Origin: Megamerina dolium
Lineage: Eukaryota > Arthropoda > Insecta > Diptera > Megamerinidae
NCBI GenBank assembly: GCA_963854835.1
Contig: OY978528.1
Location: 57,978,761 to 58,042,760 of the forward strand
Direction of reading: 5' to 3'
Length of the DNA stretch: 64,000 nt
Part shown: in pieces, positions 1-13,099 of the stretch
How the letters are laid out: the number at the start of each line of letters is the position of its first letter
Position numbering within the stretch: position 1 is the first letter of the stretch
Program-made: the position numbers and the translations under genes
The notes under the pieces: generated by a model
Seen by the model: only the letters and a program-made list of their open reading frames with translations
Told to the model about the DNA's origin: nothing
Database searches by the model: none

Positions 1-333
1 TTAATGATTCGTATGCTAACGCTAAAAAATAATAAATAAAAAATGCATTTCAATAAATTTCAATATCAATTTCAGCATTGTGATATATGGAATAATTTGC
101 ACAAAGAAATATCAATTGAAATAGCCGATCAGTAAGAATTCCGTTTTGAAGACTGGTGTCGTTGTTAAAAGAAATTTGCTGTACCATCGTTTACTGCCGT
201 TTGTCAAATGACAGAATACTAAAATTCAGACTTATTGTTAAGTAGGTTATTCTATATTTGGCAGTCTGTTGTATCATATATTTCGATTTGTTGATAATCA
301 ATACTATGTTCAATGCTATCTATGGGAATCCTT

Positions 334-395
334 CGCCATTTACGACAACCATAAGTTGTCTAAATGGCGGATGAGGGACCCTACAAGTCCCTCAT
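334..395. repeat. two adjacent hairpins at the edge of a LINE remnant
   Basis: gccatttacgacaac (335-349) faces gttgtctaaatggc (355-368) with one base gap. atgagggac (371-379) faces gtccctcat (387-395) perfectly. The second hairpin overlaps the first codons of the LINE remnant. Confidence 0.6.
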
Positions 396-802
396 TATTT
401 CTGTCCTAACATATGGCGCACAAACCTGAACAATTTCCAGCACGGATAAGAGGATGCTTGCAGTTTTCGAGAGAAAAGTTCTACGCAAGATCTTCGTACA
501 TATTTGCGTTGATGGCGAGTATCGAATAAGGTTCAACGTTTAACTGTAAAAGCTGTACGCTGACATTGACATAGTCATGCGAATCAAAATCCAGCGGCTG
601 CGCTGGCTGGGACATGTCGAGTGAATGGACGAAGACGCGAGGAGAGTATTTAATTCGGCACTCGCTGAAGGATGCAGAAGAAGACCAAACTTCAGGTGGA
701 AGGACCAAATTTTGGGTAACCTGGCGGCGCTTGGAATATCTAATTGGCGGTAGCTAGCGAAGAAGAGAGAATACTGGCGCCGTATTATATGCTCGACCTA
801 AA
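376..802 (+). pseudogene. decayed non-LTR retrotransposon, reverse-transcriptase C-terminal tail
   Basis: The plus strand reads as the RT tail common in insect LINEs: SVLTYGAQT, then FERKVLRKIF, IKIQRLRWLGHV, RVFNSA, NFRWKDQILGNLAALGISNW and RRIICS. In-frame stops occur after AQT, in the FNV region, after GHV and after SNWR. The same block recurs at 25.9-26.4 kb. The 5' portion of the element is absent. Clade not assigned. Confidence 0.85.
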
Positions 803-1980
803 TCGATCATCGGTAGGAAGAATAAAGAGATGAGTTATTGATTCAACATTTTAAATCTTTGTCGTACAACTGATTATGATTATGATGGTTTTTGTTATGT
901 AAAATACGTGATTCCCGAGCAGTACTTGGTTTGCAAAGGTTATAATAATCTTCTCAGACTTTCTGTAGAGGACGTGAACTGGGCTGCGAATTACTGGCGC
1001 AGTCATCGTACTCTTCTGGTCTGACTCAATGCAACTTTTCTTTGATCTTCCCCAAGGACGTAAAAATGGTTCTGTAGAAACGAATTCTGCTCAAAATGAT
1101 AGAAGCATAATTTTCAGAAGAGTCTATAGCGGACATAGAATATCGAAAAGTGTGATTAAGTACGTGAGAAGGGAAAAATAAAAAGCTTTCATATCCATTC
1201 CTAGAAAGGGTCGGTTAGTTTGTTGGTTAAAATGGTTTTGTAATCAGATCCACAGTAAAATATTTATTGAGTTTAATGCATATCCCTTATATGGGCTCTT
1301 ATTAATCGATCATCATACATATATCTATGTGATTGACTGCGAATTCTTCACACACACACACTTAAGAGGCTTTCCGCTTTAAACAAAGGCATCCTAACTT
1401 GTACGCCTGGTTATCACCGAGATGATGAAGATGGAGTGGCATATAAATGAATCCAGAGTGAGTAACACAGCTCATTATATCTCTCCAAAACTTTGTTTTA
1501 ATATTTTATGGCCTGCCATCAGCTCAACTATTGATGTCTGAACAATAAACCTCTCGAACTTTTGCTGGAATATCATTTCAGGTAAAGAATTGAAGTTTTT
1601 GAATGGACTTTGTTTTCGTTTCTGGTATTCCAAGTGAATACAGCATAATACACGGCATATATAAAATGTATTTATATGCTTCCATATCTATTCTAAGCAA
1701 CTACGCCTTAACAATTTAAAATTTATAAATAATTTATATGTATATTGTATAAATTCATTATAAATTCTTATTAAAATCATATACATATTTATATAGGTAC
1801 ATAGTAGTACCTACCTATATAAATGTTAGTTAACATGCATATACTTAAGTTAAACAAATACACACACACATACCGTCGCGCAACAACAATTTAGCACACT
1901 GGGTTAATGCACTTGCACTAATGCAAATTTCGCGTTGTAATTCCCACTTTATTCATTCGGCAAAACAGCCCAACGTGCCT
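803..1980. other. AT-rich intronic DNA without recognisable features
   Basis: No coding signal, long repeat or RNA gene seen. Short CA tracts occur near 1351 and 1860. Confidence 0.5.
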
Positions 1981-1989
1981 ATCGTTTAT

Positions 1990-2045
1990 GTTGTTGCTAA
2001 TGTTGTTGTTGTTGTTGTTATTGTTGTTGTTGGTGGTGGTGTTGT
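1990..2045. repeat. (GTT)n microsatellite
   Basis: Run of GTT/TTG units passing into GGT units. It explains the Val-rich open frame read across it. Confidence 0.9.
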
Positions 2046-2115
2046 GTGTTACAGTGTTGCACCAGCACCAGCGCTACTATTACTTGTTACTGTTTGCTAT
2101 TTAGAATACTTCATC

Positions 2116-2153
2116 ATGATGATGATGATGATGATCATCATCATCATCATCAT
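2116..2153. repeat. 38-bp perfect palindrome made of ATG/ATC microsatellite
   Basis: (ATG)n switches strand at 2134/2135 to (ATC)n, giving two 19-base arms that are perfectly complementary with no loop. It could extrude as a cruciform. Confidence 0.95.
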
Positions 2154-2169
2154 ACATTATCGTACATAT

Positions 2170-4096
2170 AATATTAGACAAGTATGTAGTATACTTGCCT
2201 CCATACATAAATATGCCTACAAGTGTTCATATACATATGTATGTGTATTTTAATTTCTACATGTTTGCCTATGTGTGTGCATATGTATATATGTGTGTAA
2301 TCATTTTCAAATAATATATTCTCTGTTTGTTGCACTGAAATAAGTAATTAATTCAAAATGGATTCACATACATATGCATATACGAGTATACAGTGTAAGG
2401 GTACTATATGAGCGCGTATGTGTATGTCTTCCATATGTACATTTGTATGTATCCAAAGTGTAAATATTACTAAGTGGACGCATACAAATACATATGTAGG
2501 TAGAAATGTTTATAGATACTGTTATACTGGACACATTACTTCGTCATTGCAGGAACAGTAAACGCAATAGTGGTAGCAACAGCAGCAGCAGCAATAACAA
2601 CAGCAGCGGCGGTAGAGTACGCTACATTAGAGAAGCGGTATACATATGTGTGTGTGTGTGTGTAGTCTGCATAAGGCCTATGCATGTTTTATACATAAAT
2701 ATACTCTGACAGCAAATGTAACACGCCATGTCACATTGGCGTTGACCAAATGTCATACGCATCGTAATGACCAGCATTTCACCAATGAGACTGACTATAC
2801 ATATACTATATTCGTACATGTGGGCAGACATTTTCACAAGTGCAGTCGTGGTAGTAGTCGAAATGGTCGAGTTATAATATGCAATACATATTAGCGGCGA
2901 TAGAAGAAGAAGAAAAATAAGTAGAGGAAGAAGATGTATGTACATATTTGCCTATGAAAAGATAGATCATTATTAGATACATAGGGGAGATGATTAGGAA
3001 AATCACAGGGTCATGTTGCACAGTATCGCCGAGATATAGTATATCCACTTAATGGGACAGAAACTTTTGTTACACAATTTTTAGTACTTGATTCTTTCCG
3101 AATGATTATATTGGCGTCCACAATCGACAGAATGTTTACTTTTCTTGTTATTACTGGGCCAGAGCAGATGTTGGGTTTTAAGGCATTTAAAAATCGCATA
3201 TCTTAGATATAATAATACAATTGTAATTTCTTAATCACCACATTTTCCTCTTACTTCTTCACTAAAGAATACCAAGAAGTATGCAAACAACCAAGACGAG
3301 ACAGAAGAGATGAGATATTCAATTCTATTAAAAATATGTTTGGCCTTTTATGTATTTGCTTCAATGTGTACTTTGAAATAGGAAGAGGTCGTTGTTTAAC
3401 CCGGAGCTCCACAAATGATGACTGTTCGTTTTTCGAAGCGGAGTTCCTGGAAACACTTTCATATCCCTTAATTGTGGCCTACATAGCATGTGCATCAGAT
3501 TAATACCCGATTTTAACATTGTCACCCTCTTCTTTGCGACTTCACCTGCTGAAACAGGTTGTTTGTTAAAAAAATATGAGTATTATATTGCTGTATCGAT
3601 ACGGAAGCACAATCGTATTGCAAGGTAAGAACCTCAACCAACCACAGACCATCCATTTATTCACCGCTGTGAGCTAAAATGGCAGGCTCAATAGAGGACT
3701 GGAGAATGCAAATTTGGCGGCCGTCTATTAGTGATTAGATGGTACTAAACAGAAACAATTTTGCAACGATATAACGAACGAGCTCATTATAATGTGCACA
3801 TATTTTGATCTATAGATTCTATAATAGTTAAACAAAATTTTCCTGACCATGATTCTAATGCATCACCCATCAATTTAGTGTATCTTCTTATCAACTTGAA
3901 CACCCAGTATTGAACATGTGACATCATTACATGGCTACTTTGAATTATTTAGATTTTGGTGATTGGGAAGATTGAGATGAGATCTATGTTGTATATAATA
4001 CATATATATTAAACACATATGTGTATGTGGATGTGCATGTACCCACCAATAAATGAAAATAGTACCTATAATATATAATGGAGTTGTCCGGTGTGT
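2170..4096. other. AT-rich intronic DNA, no gene seen
   Basis: CA/GT and TGTA tracts, including a GT run near 2646-2662 and a CAG/AAC-rich stretch at 2571-2612. Nothing else recognisable. Confidence 0.5.
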
Positions 4097-4224
4097 GTCC
4101 GGGATTAGTCTCAAAGGAATATACGACTAATCGCATTTTTGATATCTTTATATGGAATGAAATGTTCCCTTTTGTTCGAGCATGTCCTATGCAGAGTCTA
4201 ATTGTACCCTTTTTTACTCTAATA

Positions 4225-4761
4225 GCTTAGACAGACGGCAGTCGTAATCCGGATTAACAGCACAATTAATCCGAATAACATATTAACCTGACAAACCTAA
4301 TAAAACAGCTGATTGCTGTTTTATTAGGTTTGCTCACTTACATTACTATTACTTACTTACATTACAATTGCTGTCATCTGCCACTCTTGATATGAGACAA
4401 TATACAAAAGCAATAATATACGCGAACTGAAAACGATCAGAAATTTGTAAATTAACATTCAGAGTATGCAATTGACAATTGGATTTATTTTTCCACCAAC
4501 GCTTTTCCTATCGAAAATTGTTAACAATTGTTGAAAGTTTTTTTATGTTAGCGAACACACCTATTATTTTGTAAGTTGCGTAGAGAAAAAATTCACAATA
4601 GAAAACAGCTATTAATTTTCAGCAGTGTTGCCATCGAAAATTGCCTTAATCGCTTTATTTTTGAGAATTAACTCTAGACCTAATGAGGATTAGCTGCAGT
4701 TAATGCCCGAGTTAATTCGAATTAACTCATTAATCCGGATTAACGCTACCGTCTAGGCTAT
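4225..4761. mobile_element. inner inverted-repeat element nested in 4097-5150
   Basis: The left arm (about 4225-4290; tagcttagacagacggcag, then aatccggattaa) is complementary to the right arm (about 4694-4761; aatccggattaacgctaccg, then tctaggcta) with a few differences. It spans about 540 bp and is non-coding. Confidence 0.5.
4293..4331. repeat. perfect 17-bp hairpin with 5-base loop
   Basis: aaacctaataaaacagc (4293-4309), loop tgatt, gctgttttattaggttt (4315-4331). It lies just inside the left arm of the inner element. Confidence 0.95.
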
Positions 4762-5150
4762 AACGGGTTTAAATGTGGATTAGTCGCCTTCTATAAATAG
4801 ACTTGTCTCGCGGTTCATTTATTTTCATTCAATGCATTATAATTCTCAAGTAAAGTTTTTATTTAAATTATTTTACAATTAGCTGCATGGTTAGAAATTT
4901 TCATTCAATGCATTTTAATTCTGATGTACATTTAGATTATTTGACAATTTACCCATTTTGGGGAAAATTTATTTTCATTAATTGCATTATAATTCTCATT
5001 TAAATTATTTTAGTTTACCACCGTCGCTCTAACACATACGCTAACTTTTAACATATTATTGCTGACTTAAAAGCGAATCACTTGAAATTGCAAAAAATCT
5101 ATATATAATAATTAATTTAAAAATTGATCACCAAAAGACTAATCCCGGAC

Positions 5151-6840
5151 TACTCTCTTTAGAGATTAGACGCACAATTTTTTTGCAGGCAATGTATGGC
5201 AACTTCATAATATGTGTGTGTGTGCCTAAGTATGTTTCACTATTGGTTTTGGAAAGTACACACACTATATGACAGATGCGGGCGATGTCTTTAAGATAAT
5301 GTTTAGCATTATTATTATAATTATTATTATATGACATGGAGTCAAAATCTCAAGTCGAAGCTTTGGGCCATTCATACAGAAATGATGCATCCAAATGCAA
5401 ATATCACAAAGATATGTAAATATATATATATTGTATATACACTAATACATATATCCTTAAGCATATGCTACGAATTATTTGCATTGCCATATCATTGGAT
5501 AAACTTGTGTGTATTTCCGCTGAATGCAATCATACATACATACACATATACAATATATGTCCATTAATATAGTAAAGCATTTATTTAATGAATTTTTTGC
5601 AATTTTATGTTATTTATATTTTTATTGCTGCTGTATTCAATCGTTTTATTGAGTCTTATTAATCTTTTTGATGATTTGATGTGTCTTTTTTCAATTGCAA
5701 CATTTTAATCGCATTATTGCTACTACATTCATATGAATGTATTTGATAGTTAAATATTTTTAATGCGAATTTTTCCCCTCCATATAAAATTTAATCAAAA
5801 CTATTTTTATACAATATTTCGAGACACGTGTCGCATATAATTCAAATTATATTTTATTTCATAATATTCATGCGACATTCATATGACCCTTTCTCAAAGT
5901 GTAAGCACTCAGTTAAGTTTTGGAATATACGCTCGTTTTCCATCTGATTAGTGTTTTTTTTTTTAATTTTTTTTAATTTTCATTGTATGTTCATGTGCAA
6001 TAAATATTATACTGAACAAATGTCATAAAATGACAAAGCAAATACTATTAAAAAATATATAGTGCACCTACCTAATGTATGTACAAAACTACAATCACAT
6101 AGAAAATATTTTTGCATACACTCGCATTTGTATGTGAATGAATGAATATTGAATAAAATAACCAACCAATGGAAATCAAATTGTGCAAATAAATGCAATG
6201 TATTTGATGAAATGCAAAACACTATATTAAAAATATACAGCAATATGTCAAAGGGTCAAAATAAAGGTGTTTTGCAAATACAATGTGGGTACTAAGTCTT
6301 AATATATGTTACGTACACATTCTAAGTACCCCATGTAGTATATAACCGTAAGGTTATTCTATTGAGCAGCAAAAAAAAAAAAAAGGAGAATTATAATTAA
6401 AATTACATATGCATTTGTTGCAATATCTACATATGCACAATCATTTGCATTTGCTTGTGTGTGTGTGTGTGTGTGTATGTAAAATTATAATCGTTTTGAA
6501 ATGTCTATTGTCGCTTATTTCTTCGAATACCCATATACTCGTATCCTTGAAGCACAATTATCAATATATATATACATGTATATATATCAGAGTGGCCCTT
6601 ATGTAGAAGCGTATTTTATTTTAGCTCTAATCGATTTGATGAAAAATTACAAAATAGAAAAAGTTTTGCTCGTTGACGAAATTTTAGAAGTAACACAAAC
6701 TACAAGGCTGAGAAAAGTGCTTTTTTTTCTTCTATTTTTTTTATTATTCAACTACAATTTCTTACGTATAAAGCGATGTCGATCTAATGAAATTATTATT
6801 ATTTAATTAATTTTTTTTTTTACTTATACAATAGATTCAC
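5151..6840. other. AT-rich intronic DNA, no gene seen
   Basis: Long A/T homopolymer tracts and a GT microsatellite at about 6455-6476. No coding signal. Confidence 0.5.
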
Positions 6841-7420
6841 GAAAATACTTACTCCATATCAATGCCTCAACGCAAAATTTACATTTATAAATTGACAGGG
6901 TGCCCCTGAAAAGGTAAAACATATAACCGACGTCCATTAAATTTTACTTTCCAACATTTCCATCGTCATCCCTTAAACCAAAAATATTACTTAAATAAGA
7001 TTAGATAAAACTTTAGTAAAACTTAAATAAAACTTAAATAAAACTTAAATAAAACTTAAACAAAATTTACTTAAATAACTCCATATCTGCTTAGTTATCG
7101 CCTCTAGGAGAATGAAATATAACTCCGACTCGCATTATTTTTAGCTTTTTAATATCTATCTCAAATATATTTACCTTCTATCTACACTCCTTAAGTGGAT
7201 TACATTACAAAACGAACACAAAAACACATCGACAAATCGACAATTAAATCCATATCTGTCTAGGTATCGCTTCTAGGAGGTTGAAATGTCAAACAGACGC
7301 CCATTATTTTTACCTCTACAATATATTTCCCAAAAATACTTACTCTCTATCTCCACCCCTAAAGGGGGCTGACATACAAAATGAACGCAAGATGCCTGAT
7401 AGTCGACAAATATGAGCAAC
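6841..7420. repeat. degenerate ~160-170-bp tandem repeat, cluster 1
   Basis: Successive units share the order: atacttactc / tatc-cacccctta / acaaaatgaa-c / cgacaa / tatcgcctctaggag / aatgaaat / cccattattttta. The marker c(c/t)tctaggag recurs at 7101 and 7270, a spacing of 169. A separate 11-bp minisatellite (aaaacttaaat, about 4 units) sits inside at 7017-7064. Related to clusters at 16.7, 25.4, 38.9, 40.2 and 47.6 kb. Confidence 0.75.
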
Positions 7421-8470
7421 ATATAATATGACAACAATAACATGAAGTTCGAGTATTTAAAAAGTATACTTGTTTGTATACTTATAGGTACATATTCAGT
7501 CAGTATATTGCATAATGAAGTGTTTTATTAATACGAATCCTCTATGTGTATGTCCATACATAAAAACACACATACCAGCAACTTACATGCGCTCGTACTA
7601 AAGAATACCTATATACATATAATGTCCATTTACACTAATAACTACTACTCATGTATATCAGTTCATATTATCGTACAATTATTTATTATATTTAAATTGT
7701 TGTTATTGTTTTTGTACCTATGTTGATATTATTTGTAAAAAAAAAAATTATGAAAACAAAAACTTTCGCTACACCAAACTTAAGTGCCTACTACAATATT
7801 GTTGCTGCAATGTCCTATTTGTAATTGATCCCATTCTAAGTACTATGTGCTACGTATATACAGTGTGGATGAAATAAATTGCAGACGATCTTTCGAGAGC
7901 GAAGGTTTTTTTTTGTAGTAAACATTAGAATTTCTCACTGAAAAAATACGTGAAAAATTAAATACTTTACTATAGATTCTAGGGTAAAATAAATATAAAA
8001 AATTAATTGCTCTCAAAAAAATGAAATAATGAATTAATTATAATAAGACTATTCTGAAAAAAATTTCAAAAAATATTTAATTTTTCTATTCATGATTCAA
8101 AATTCCCAAAACACATCATTCATAACGCAAACCTTGTTAGCACTGTGAAAGGATGGGCAGCGTATGTTTATAAAATTTATTATCATTTTAATATAACGCA
8201 TTTTGAAAAAATTCCAGAAAGTAGTTTTCAATGATTCAAATTTTTCAAAAAAAAACCTTATTCTTTTAATCCTAAAAACCTTAGGTCACTATGATGAGAT
8301 TGGCAATCTAAGTGTGAGTTGATCAAAATGGAGAAAAGCGGGGAAAAGGTTGTTGTTTTGGGGTCTTGAATTCGCTTTTTAGGGACATTTGCTACGGCTT
8401 CAGTATTTGTCATTTCATAAAAGTATAAACAACCAATTTGTTGTCGACCTATGAACCAACAAAATAACAC
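7421..8470. other. AT-rich intronic DNA before the mariner remnant
   Basis: No coding signal. It may include the 5' part of the mariner element, too decayed to recognise. Confidence 0.4.
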
Positions 8471-8549
8471 TTGCGGGAAGTTTTGCTTTTCATGTCATCG
8501 AAAAGCAAAAATTCCCGCAAATCGATGACTTCTGCTGAAGGTCATCGAT
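8471..8549. repeat. 21-bp and 9-bp back-to-back hairpins
   Basis: 8471-8491 pairs with 8500-8520 (one mismatch, 8-base loop). Immediately after, atcgatgac (8521-8529) pairs with gtcatcgat (8541-8549). They lie at the 5' limit of the recognisable mariner coding remnant. Confidence 0.9.
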
Positions 8550-9213
8550 TTCTGCGGGTCCCCTACGAAATAAAGCTGAGAAATGTTGATAACCGATTTT
8601 TCATGTGGGAACTATTGCTACAATGGCAAAAAAGAAAAGGTTTTTGCTCCTATCGTCACTGGTGATGGAAAATGGATCCATTACGATAAACGAATCATAG
8701 GTTAAGCCCGGCCAATCATCAACATTTACGGCAAAGCGGAATATTCAACAAGCTTATGCTCTGTATTTGGTGGGACCGAAGGAAAGAATCATCGGTGGCA
8801 TTTATTGAAGACAATTAATGCGTTTGAGCCGAGCATTGAACAAAAAACGGCCACAATACCTCGAAGGACACGACAAAGTAGTTTTGCAACATGACAATGT
8901 TCGTCCACATATTGCTGAAGTCATTCAAACACACTTAGGAACATTGAAATGGTAAGTCCTACACCAGCCGCCGTATAGCCCAGACATTGATACTTCCAAT
9001 TAACATTTATTCGGATCGATGACACACGTCCGGGAAGAGCAGCGCAACCATTCTTACGAAAATGCAAAAAAAATTGGGTCGTTTCATGGATTGCTCCAAA
9101 ACATATCGACTTCTTCCTACACGGAATCCGTATGCTGCCAAAGCGACGAGAAAATAAACCAAAGCTAACGACAGTCAATGCTTTGAATGTATTAATTCAT
9201 TTTGTTACTTAAG
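8471..9213 (+). pseudogene. mariner transposase pseudogene (mellifera-like subfamily)
   Basis: Plus-strand frames together read the C-terminal two-thirds of a mariner transposase: SAEGHRFLRVPYEIKLR, ELLLQWQKRKGF, then after a frame change VTGDGKWIHYDKR, PGQSST, MRLSRAL, KKRPQYLEGHDKVVLQHDN, VRPHIAEVIQTHLGTLKW, PPYSPDI, then FFLHGIRMLPKR. Several stops and at least three frameshifts. The first catalytic Asp region reads GDGKW instead of the usual GDEKW, and in the last catalytic block PPYSPDI is kept but the following residues are disrupted. The N-terminal DNA-binding part is missing or unrecognisable. Inactive. Confidence 0.88.
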
Positions 9214-11990
9214 TAAAGGCTTAAAAACAGAAAAAACGCATTATAGTAATAACATAAATTAATATATTTTTTTGCGCATCAATGTAAAGTAACTGCATAT
9301 AAGGTACATTCAAATATATCAGTACAGTATAAGTATATATTTATGTAGATGAGTGTAGAATATACGACAATATTATAGTTAAAGTTCTTCACTATGCTAT
9401 ATTAACAGCAATAATATCATACAAGACACATCCATACATTGTAATATATAAAAAGTTTTTGTTGTTATTATTTTTTTGCAATGTTATTCTCATTATTCTA
9501 TGAATAATTCATTGGTCGGCATGCATATTTCATTAGAAATTCGTGCAATAAAATAGTATTAAATATTTAGTTGTATTTTATACTCGTATATATATATATA
9601 GAATACATTCAAACAGACACATTACACACACACACACACACACATGTACATATCCCATAAAATACATATACATATGTATGTATAATAACAACATGTACGT
9701 ACACATATCGTAAAAAGGAAGTCTTACTTGACTAAAAGAACGCATAATATATTACTGTAGGTATTTACAATGCTGACTTGTAAAGCAAAAATTTATAGTA
9801 CACAAGTATATATGTGTGTGTGTGTTTGTATGTTAGTGATGATATTTGAAAACTTTTATTAGTAAAGAATGTATGTAAATGTATTGAAAACATTATATAC
9901 CTAATACTTATTGCTTTTCTTATAAACGCGATGGTTATTACTATATTCGCTTAGATTTGAGTAGATTGTAATATATAGAACAGATAGAAGATTAAGAAAT
10001 AGATGATATACTAGAGAATATTATCAATAAAATTTGGAAAAGAATAGCAATAAATATTTTGATCTTAGTGAGGATTTAGTACATTTCTGATAGATGAAAG
10101 ATTGGGATAGTTGACTATATGAAACGCTGAGTACGAGTAGTAATATCTTGAAACAAAAATTGGTCCCCGAGGGGGCATGATTTCTTTTGAGAATATGAGT
10201 ATGTGTTTCTATGGATTGTTCTTAGATAAATATTTTTTAGTACTAACATCTTCGAAAAAACTTGCCGAAGCTTCAAAAGGTATTTATTGCAGAAAATTTG
10301 CAGCAGCAACTGGAGATATCGAGATCGAAAAATAACTTTAAGCATTTCGATTGAACTATCATCTACAGTTCATTAAGAGTTCAAAAACCGAAAATAATCT
10401 TCACTATAATTTGATGACTTTCTACAACACTTTCCCATTTAAACACACACACACATACTCATACAGACATAGTTCATTATTCATATCCACTATGTTGTTG
10501 TAAAACATGAAAAATAAAATTGCCAAGTAAATATTTTATTTTCTTGTAATTTCATCAAGTAAATTCTATACGAATATATGTATTATAAGTATATATGAAT
10601 GTTTACATTTACATTTACACATTTGCCATTGGTTAAGTTGATCTTTTACAATACGGAAATGGTTGCGGATATGGATGCGAATACGTTCTATCTACATACA
10701 AATATATAGGTATTCCCTTCTTACTTATATAAAATACATTTTCTATATATTTCCATTTTGACGGTGCCGTTTAAATTAATTATTTATTATACGATACGAT
10801 TCTTCTTATAAAATTAATGAATGAAATGGAATGGGCCAGCATACATACTTACAGATATTACAGTACATAGACACACCATAAAATACGACGACTACGATGA
10901 CGACAACGACGAGGACGAAGACGATGATGATGATGACGACGATGACGACGATGACGAACGCGACAACGAACAATGAACGAAGAAAACGTGACAGCAACGG
11001 CAACTAACAACCGACAATTGACGAAAAGAACGCAGTGGCAATGTGGATCTCAGCAAGGTATAAGAAAATGGATGGACTCTTACAATACTGATGACGACAG
11101 GGGCGATAAGAGCTTGTCTGTGTGTGTGTGAGTGTGTGTGTGTATCTATAAGAAAAATAAAACTTAAAATGGTAGTGACACCGTCCTATGACGAACTTTC
11201 GAACATATGAACCATATGAACCATATGAATGCCAAACATTAGGAGCATTGTAAGCAAAAGAACACTTCAACGGGAGGATATGTGTTAAAGAAAATCGGTA
11301 CAAAAAGGACGTTGTAATGAATTATGATGTTGTACATGTATTGAACACACACACAATCACACTCCGACTCGATGTATTGATTGTCTGATTAGGCTACAAA
11401 AATAAAACAAAAAGCATACGAGCCTCAAAGTGAAAACAACAAAAAAAAAATAAAACGATGAGAAAGCGAACGCAAGGCTTGGGGATTTGTTTGAGTAGAA
11501 TTGAGTGAATGAATTAGTTTAGTCTAGATGGTAACACTATAAAAGCATTAACGAACTATCATATATACATACTATATGAATGTAAAAGGGTGTTCTTTCT
11601 AAAGTGTCATAGTTTGAAATTAATATTTAATTTTTCGTATCTATTGCTCAGACCTAATATGAATGTAAAAAATTAAAGAAATGCCATTTTTCACTTTCAC
11701 AATGACTTGAATTTTTTCTTTAATTAGTGAGTTGATTTTACCTCATTTAATATTTGAATATTATCCCGAAAATATGAGTATAGCGAATTACAGAAATATC
11801 CAGCAATGTGGATGTACAATTCCCATTAATTTTCTGGGCTCTGTAATATTATCAGTTGTACTACTAAATCTATGTAGATTCAATGTCTTTCCTTCGTCTC
11901 TCATTGCTCTCCCTCTAAAATCCCTCAACATGAGTTGTGAACAAGCAGGTCAAACCCAAAAGAAATTGTTATAAATTTCCGTTCTTCCAC
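9214..11990. other. AT-rich intronic DNA with microsatellites
   Basis: CA run near 9627-9645, GACGAC/GATGAT imperfect repeats at about 10885-10960, and GT run near 11117-11142. The acidic or Val-rich open frames over the GAC tract are repeat artefacts. Confidence 0.5.
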
Positions 11991-12293
11991 CTTCCACGAG
12001 AAGAGGACTTATAACTGCAACTCTTCCTAATGATCTTTAAATGCTTACCAAAATAAATGCACCGGAGTATACAGTCCAACTAGCCGCCTGTAGTAATTTC
12101 TCCTCAGAGATAGATGGAAATGAGCTGGTCGATTCGAGACTTTTAGTTTTAGAATATATGCAAATGCTCGCTAGCCCTCATATGAGATAAAGCCTTTTAC
12201 TGACAAAATTGCAAATGGTGACCTCTATGGCAGCAGATTGCGTTCTATTGGATCAATTTCAGAGTATCAGATAGAAGACTAGCAAATCTGTAT

Positions 12294-12527
12294 GAGGTTT
12301 CGCTGCCCTTTCTTCCTCAGTGATCTGAAACCTACATCAAGGACAAACGACGCCACCTGCTGATAGCTTTGACTTCCATAAAAATGATAGTTTAGAAATA
12401 GTCAGAAGAAGAGGTTTCACTGGCCTTGCTTCCTCAGTGATCTGAAACCTACATCAAGGACAAACGATGCTACTTGGTAACAGTTTTGACTTCTATAAAA
12501 ATGCTAGTTTAGAAATAGTCAGAAGAC
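12294..12527. repeat. 117-bp tandem duplication with more decayed copies nearby
   Basis: gaggtttc(g/a)ctg.. starts at 12294 and again at 12411. The two units share long identical stretches (for example tcctcagtgatctgaaacct and acatcaaggacaaacga). Weaker echoes occur at about 12000-12290, 12660-12950 and 12970-13090, suggesting an old array. Confidence 0.85.
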
Positions 12528-13099
12528 TGCAAAGAGCGTTGAGCAGATACAAATTTTTGTCCTATCCCTTATGTTTTCTACAAGATAAGTTATGACCGTG
12601 ATGATAATATATATTTCCGGTTGAAATTTATCCTATCATTCAGAGTACCGGAGGAAGCGCCCGATCCTAGCTAACCTGTTTGAGATTTTTTTTCGACCAT
12701 AGTGACCTGAATTTCATATCAAGGACTAGTTATGCCATCTACCGATTAAGTTAGGTTTAGGTTTTGATAAAAAAAAAATACCAGCCTAGAAATATTTAGC
12801 CAGAAATAGTCACTACAGACCAACATTTGCCATCTGTTTTTGTTTTTATAACATAAATCATGATCCTGATCATAGCAAATACTCCCACTTGAAATACCAA
12901 GGTAGAAACTATCATAAACGACATTGGCCTGAATAGCCACTTTAACCTAAGCAATCATTCGTAATAAAGGACAGAACATCTCATCTCAGCTAAGCTATCA
13001 TAGGCTCATTTTCTCTGGATCCCTAAGTGATGGCTTAACGATTTGAAGAACAAACAATTCGACGTAAAGACAAAAAGTAGTCAGCGAATAACACAGAAT

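Larger units (their letters stand above)
4097..5150. mobile_element. non-autonomous DNA element candidate with 15-bp terminal inverted repeats
   Basis: gtccgggattagtct (4097-4111) and agactaatcccggac (5136-5150) are perfect inverted repeats about 1.05 kb apart. No transposase is encoded. Inside is a second pair of inverted repeats, listed separately, so this is either one element with sub-terminal repeats or two nested ones. Target duplications are not clear. Superfamily unknown. Confidence 0.6.

Noticed and set aside
10806..11003. Val/Ile-rich minus-strand frame
   Set aside because: Produced by GAC/GAT microsatellite; no start context, no homology.
11588..11610. Transposon terminus aagggtgttctttctaaagt, similar to 38109 and 41470 (minus)
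   Set aside because: No matching inverted partner or target duplication could be found nearby, so no element is called.
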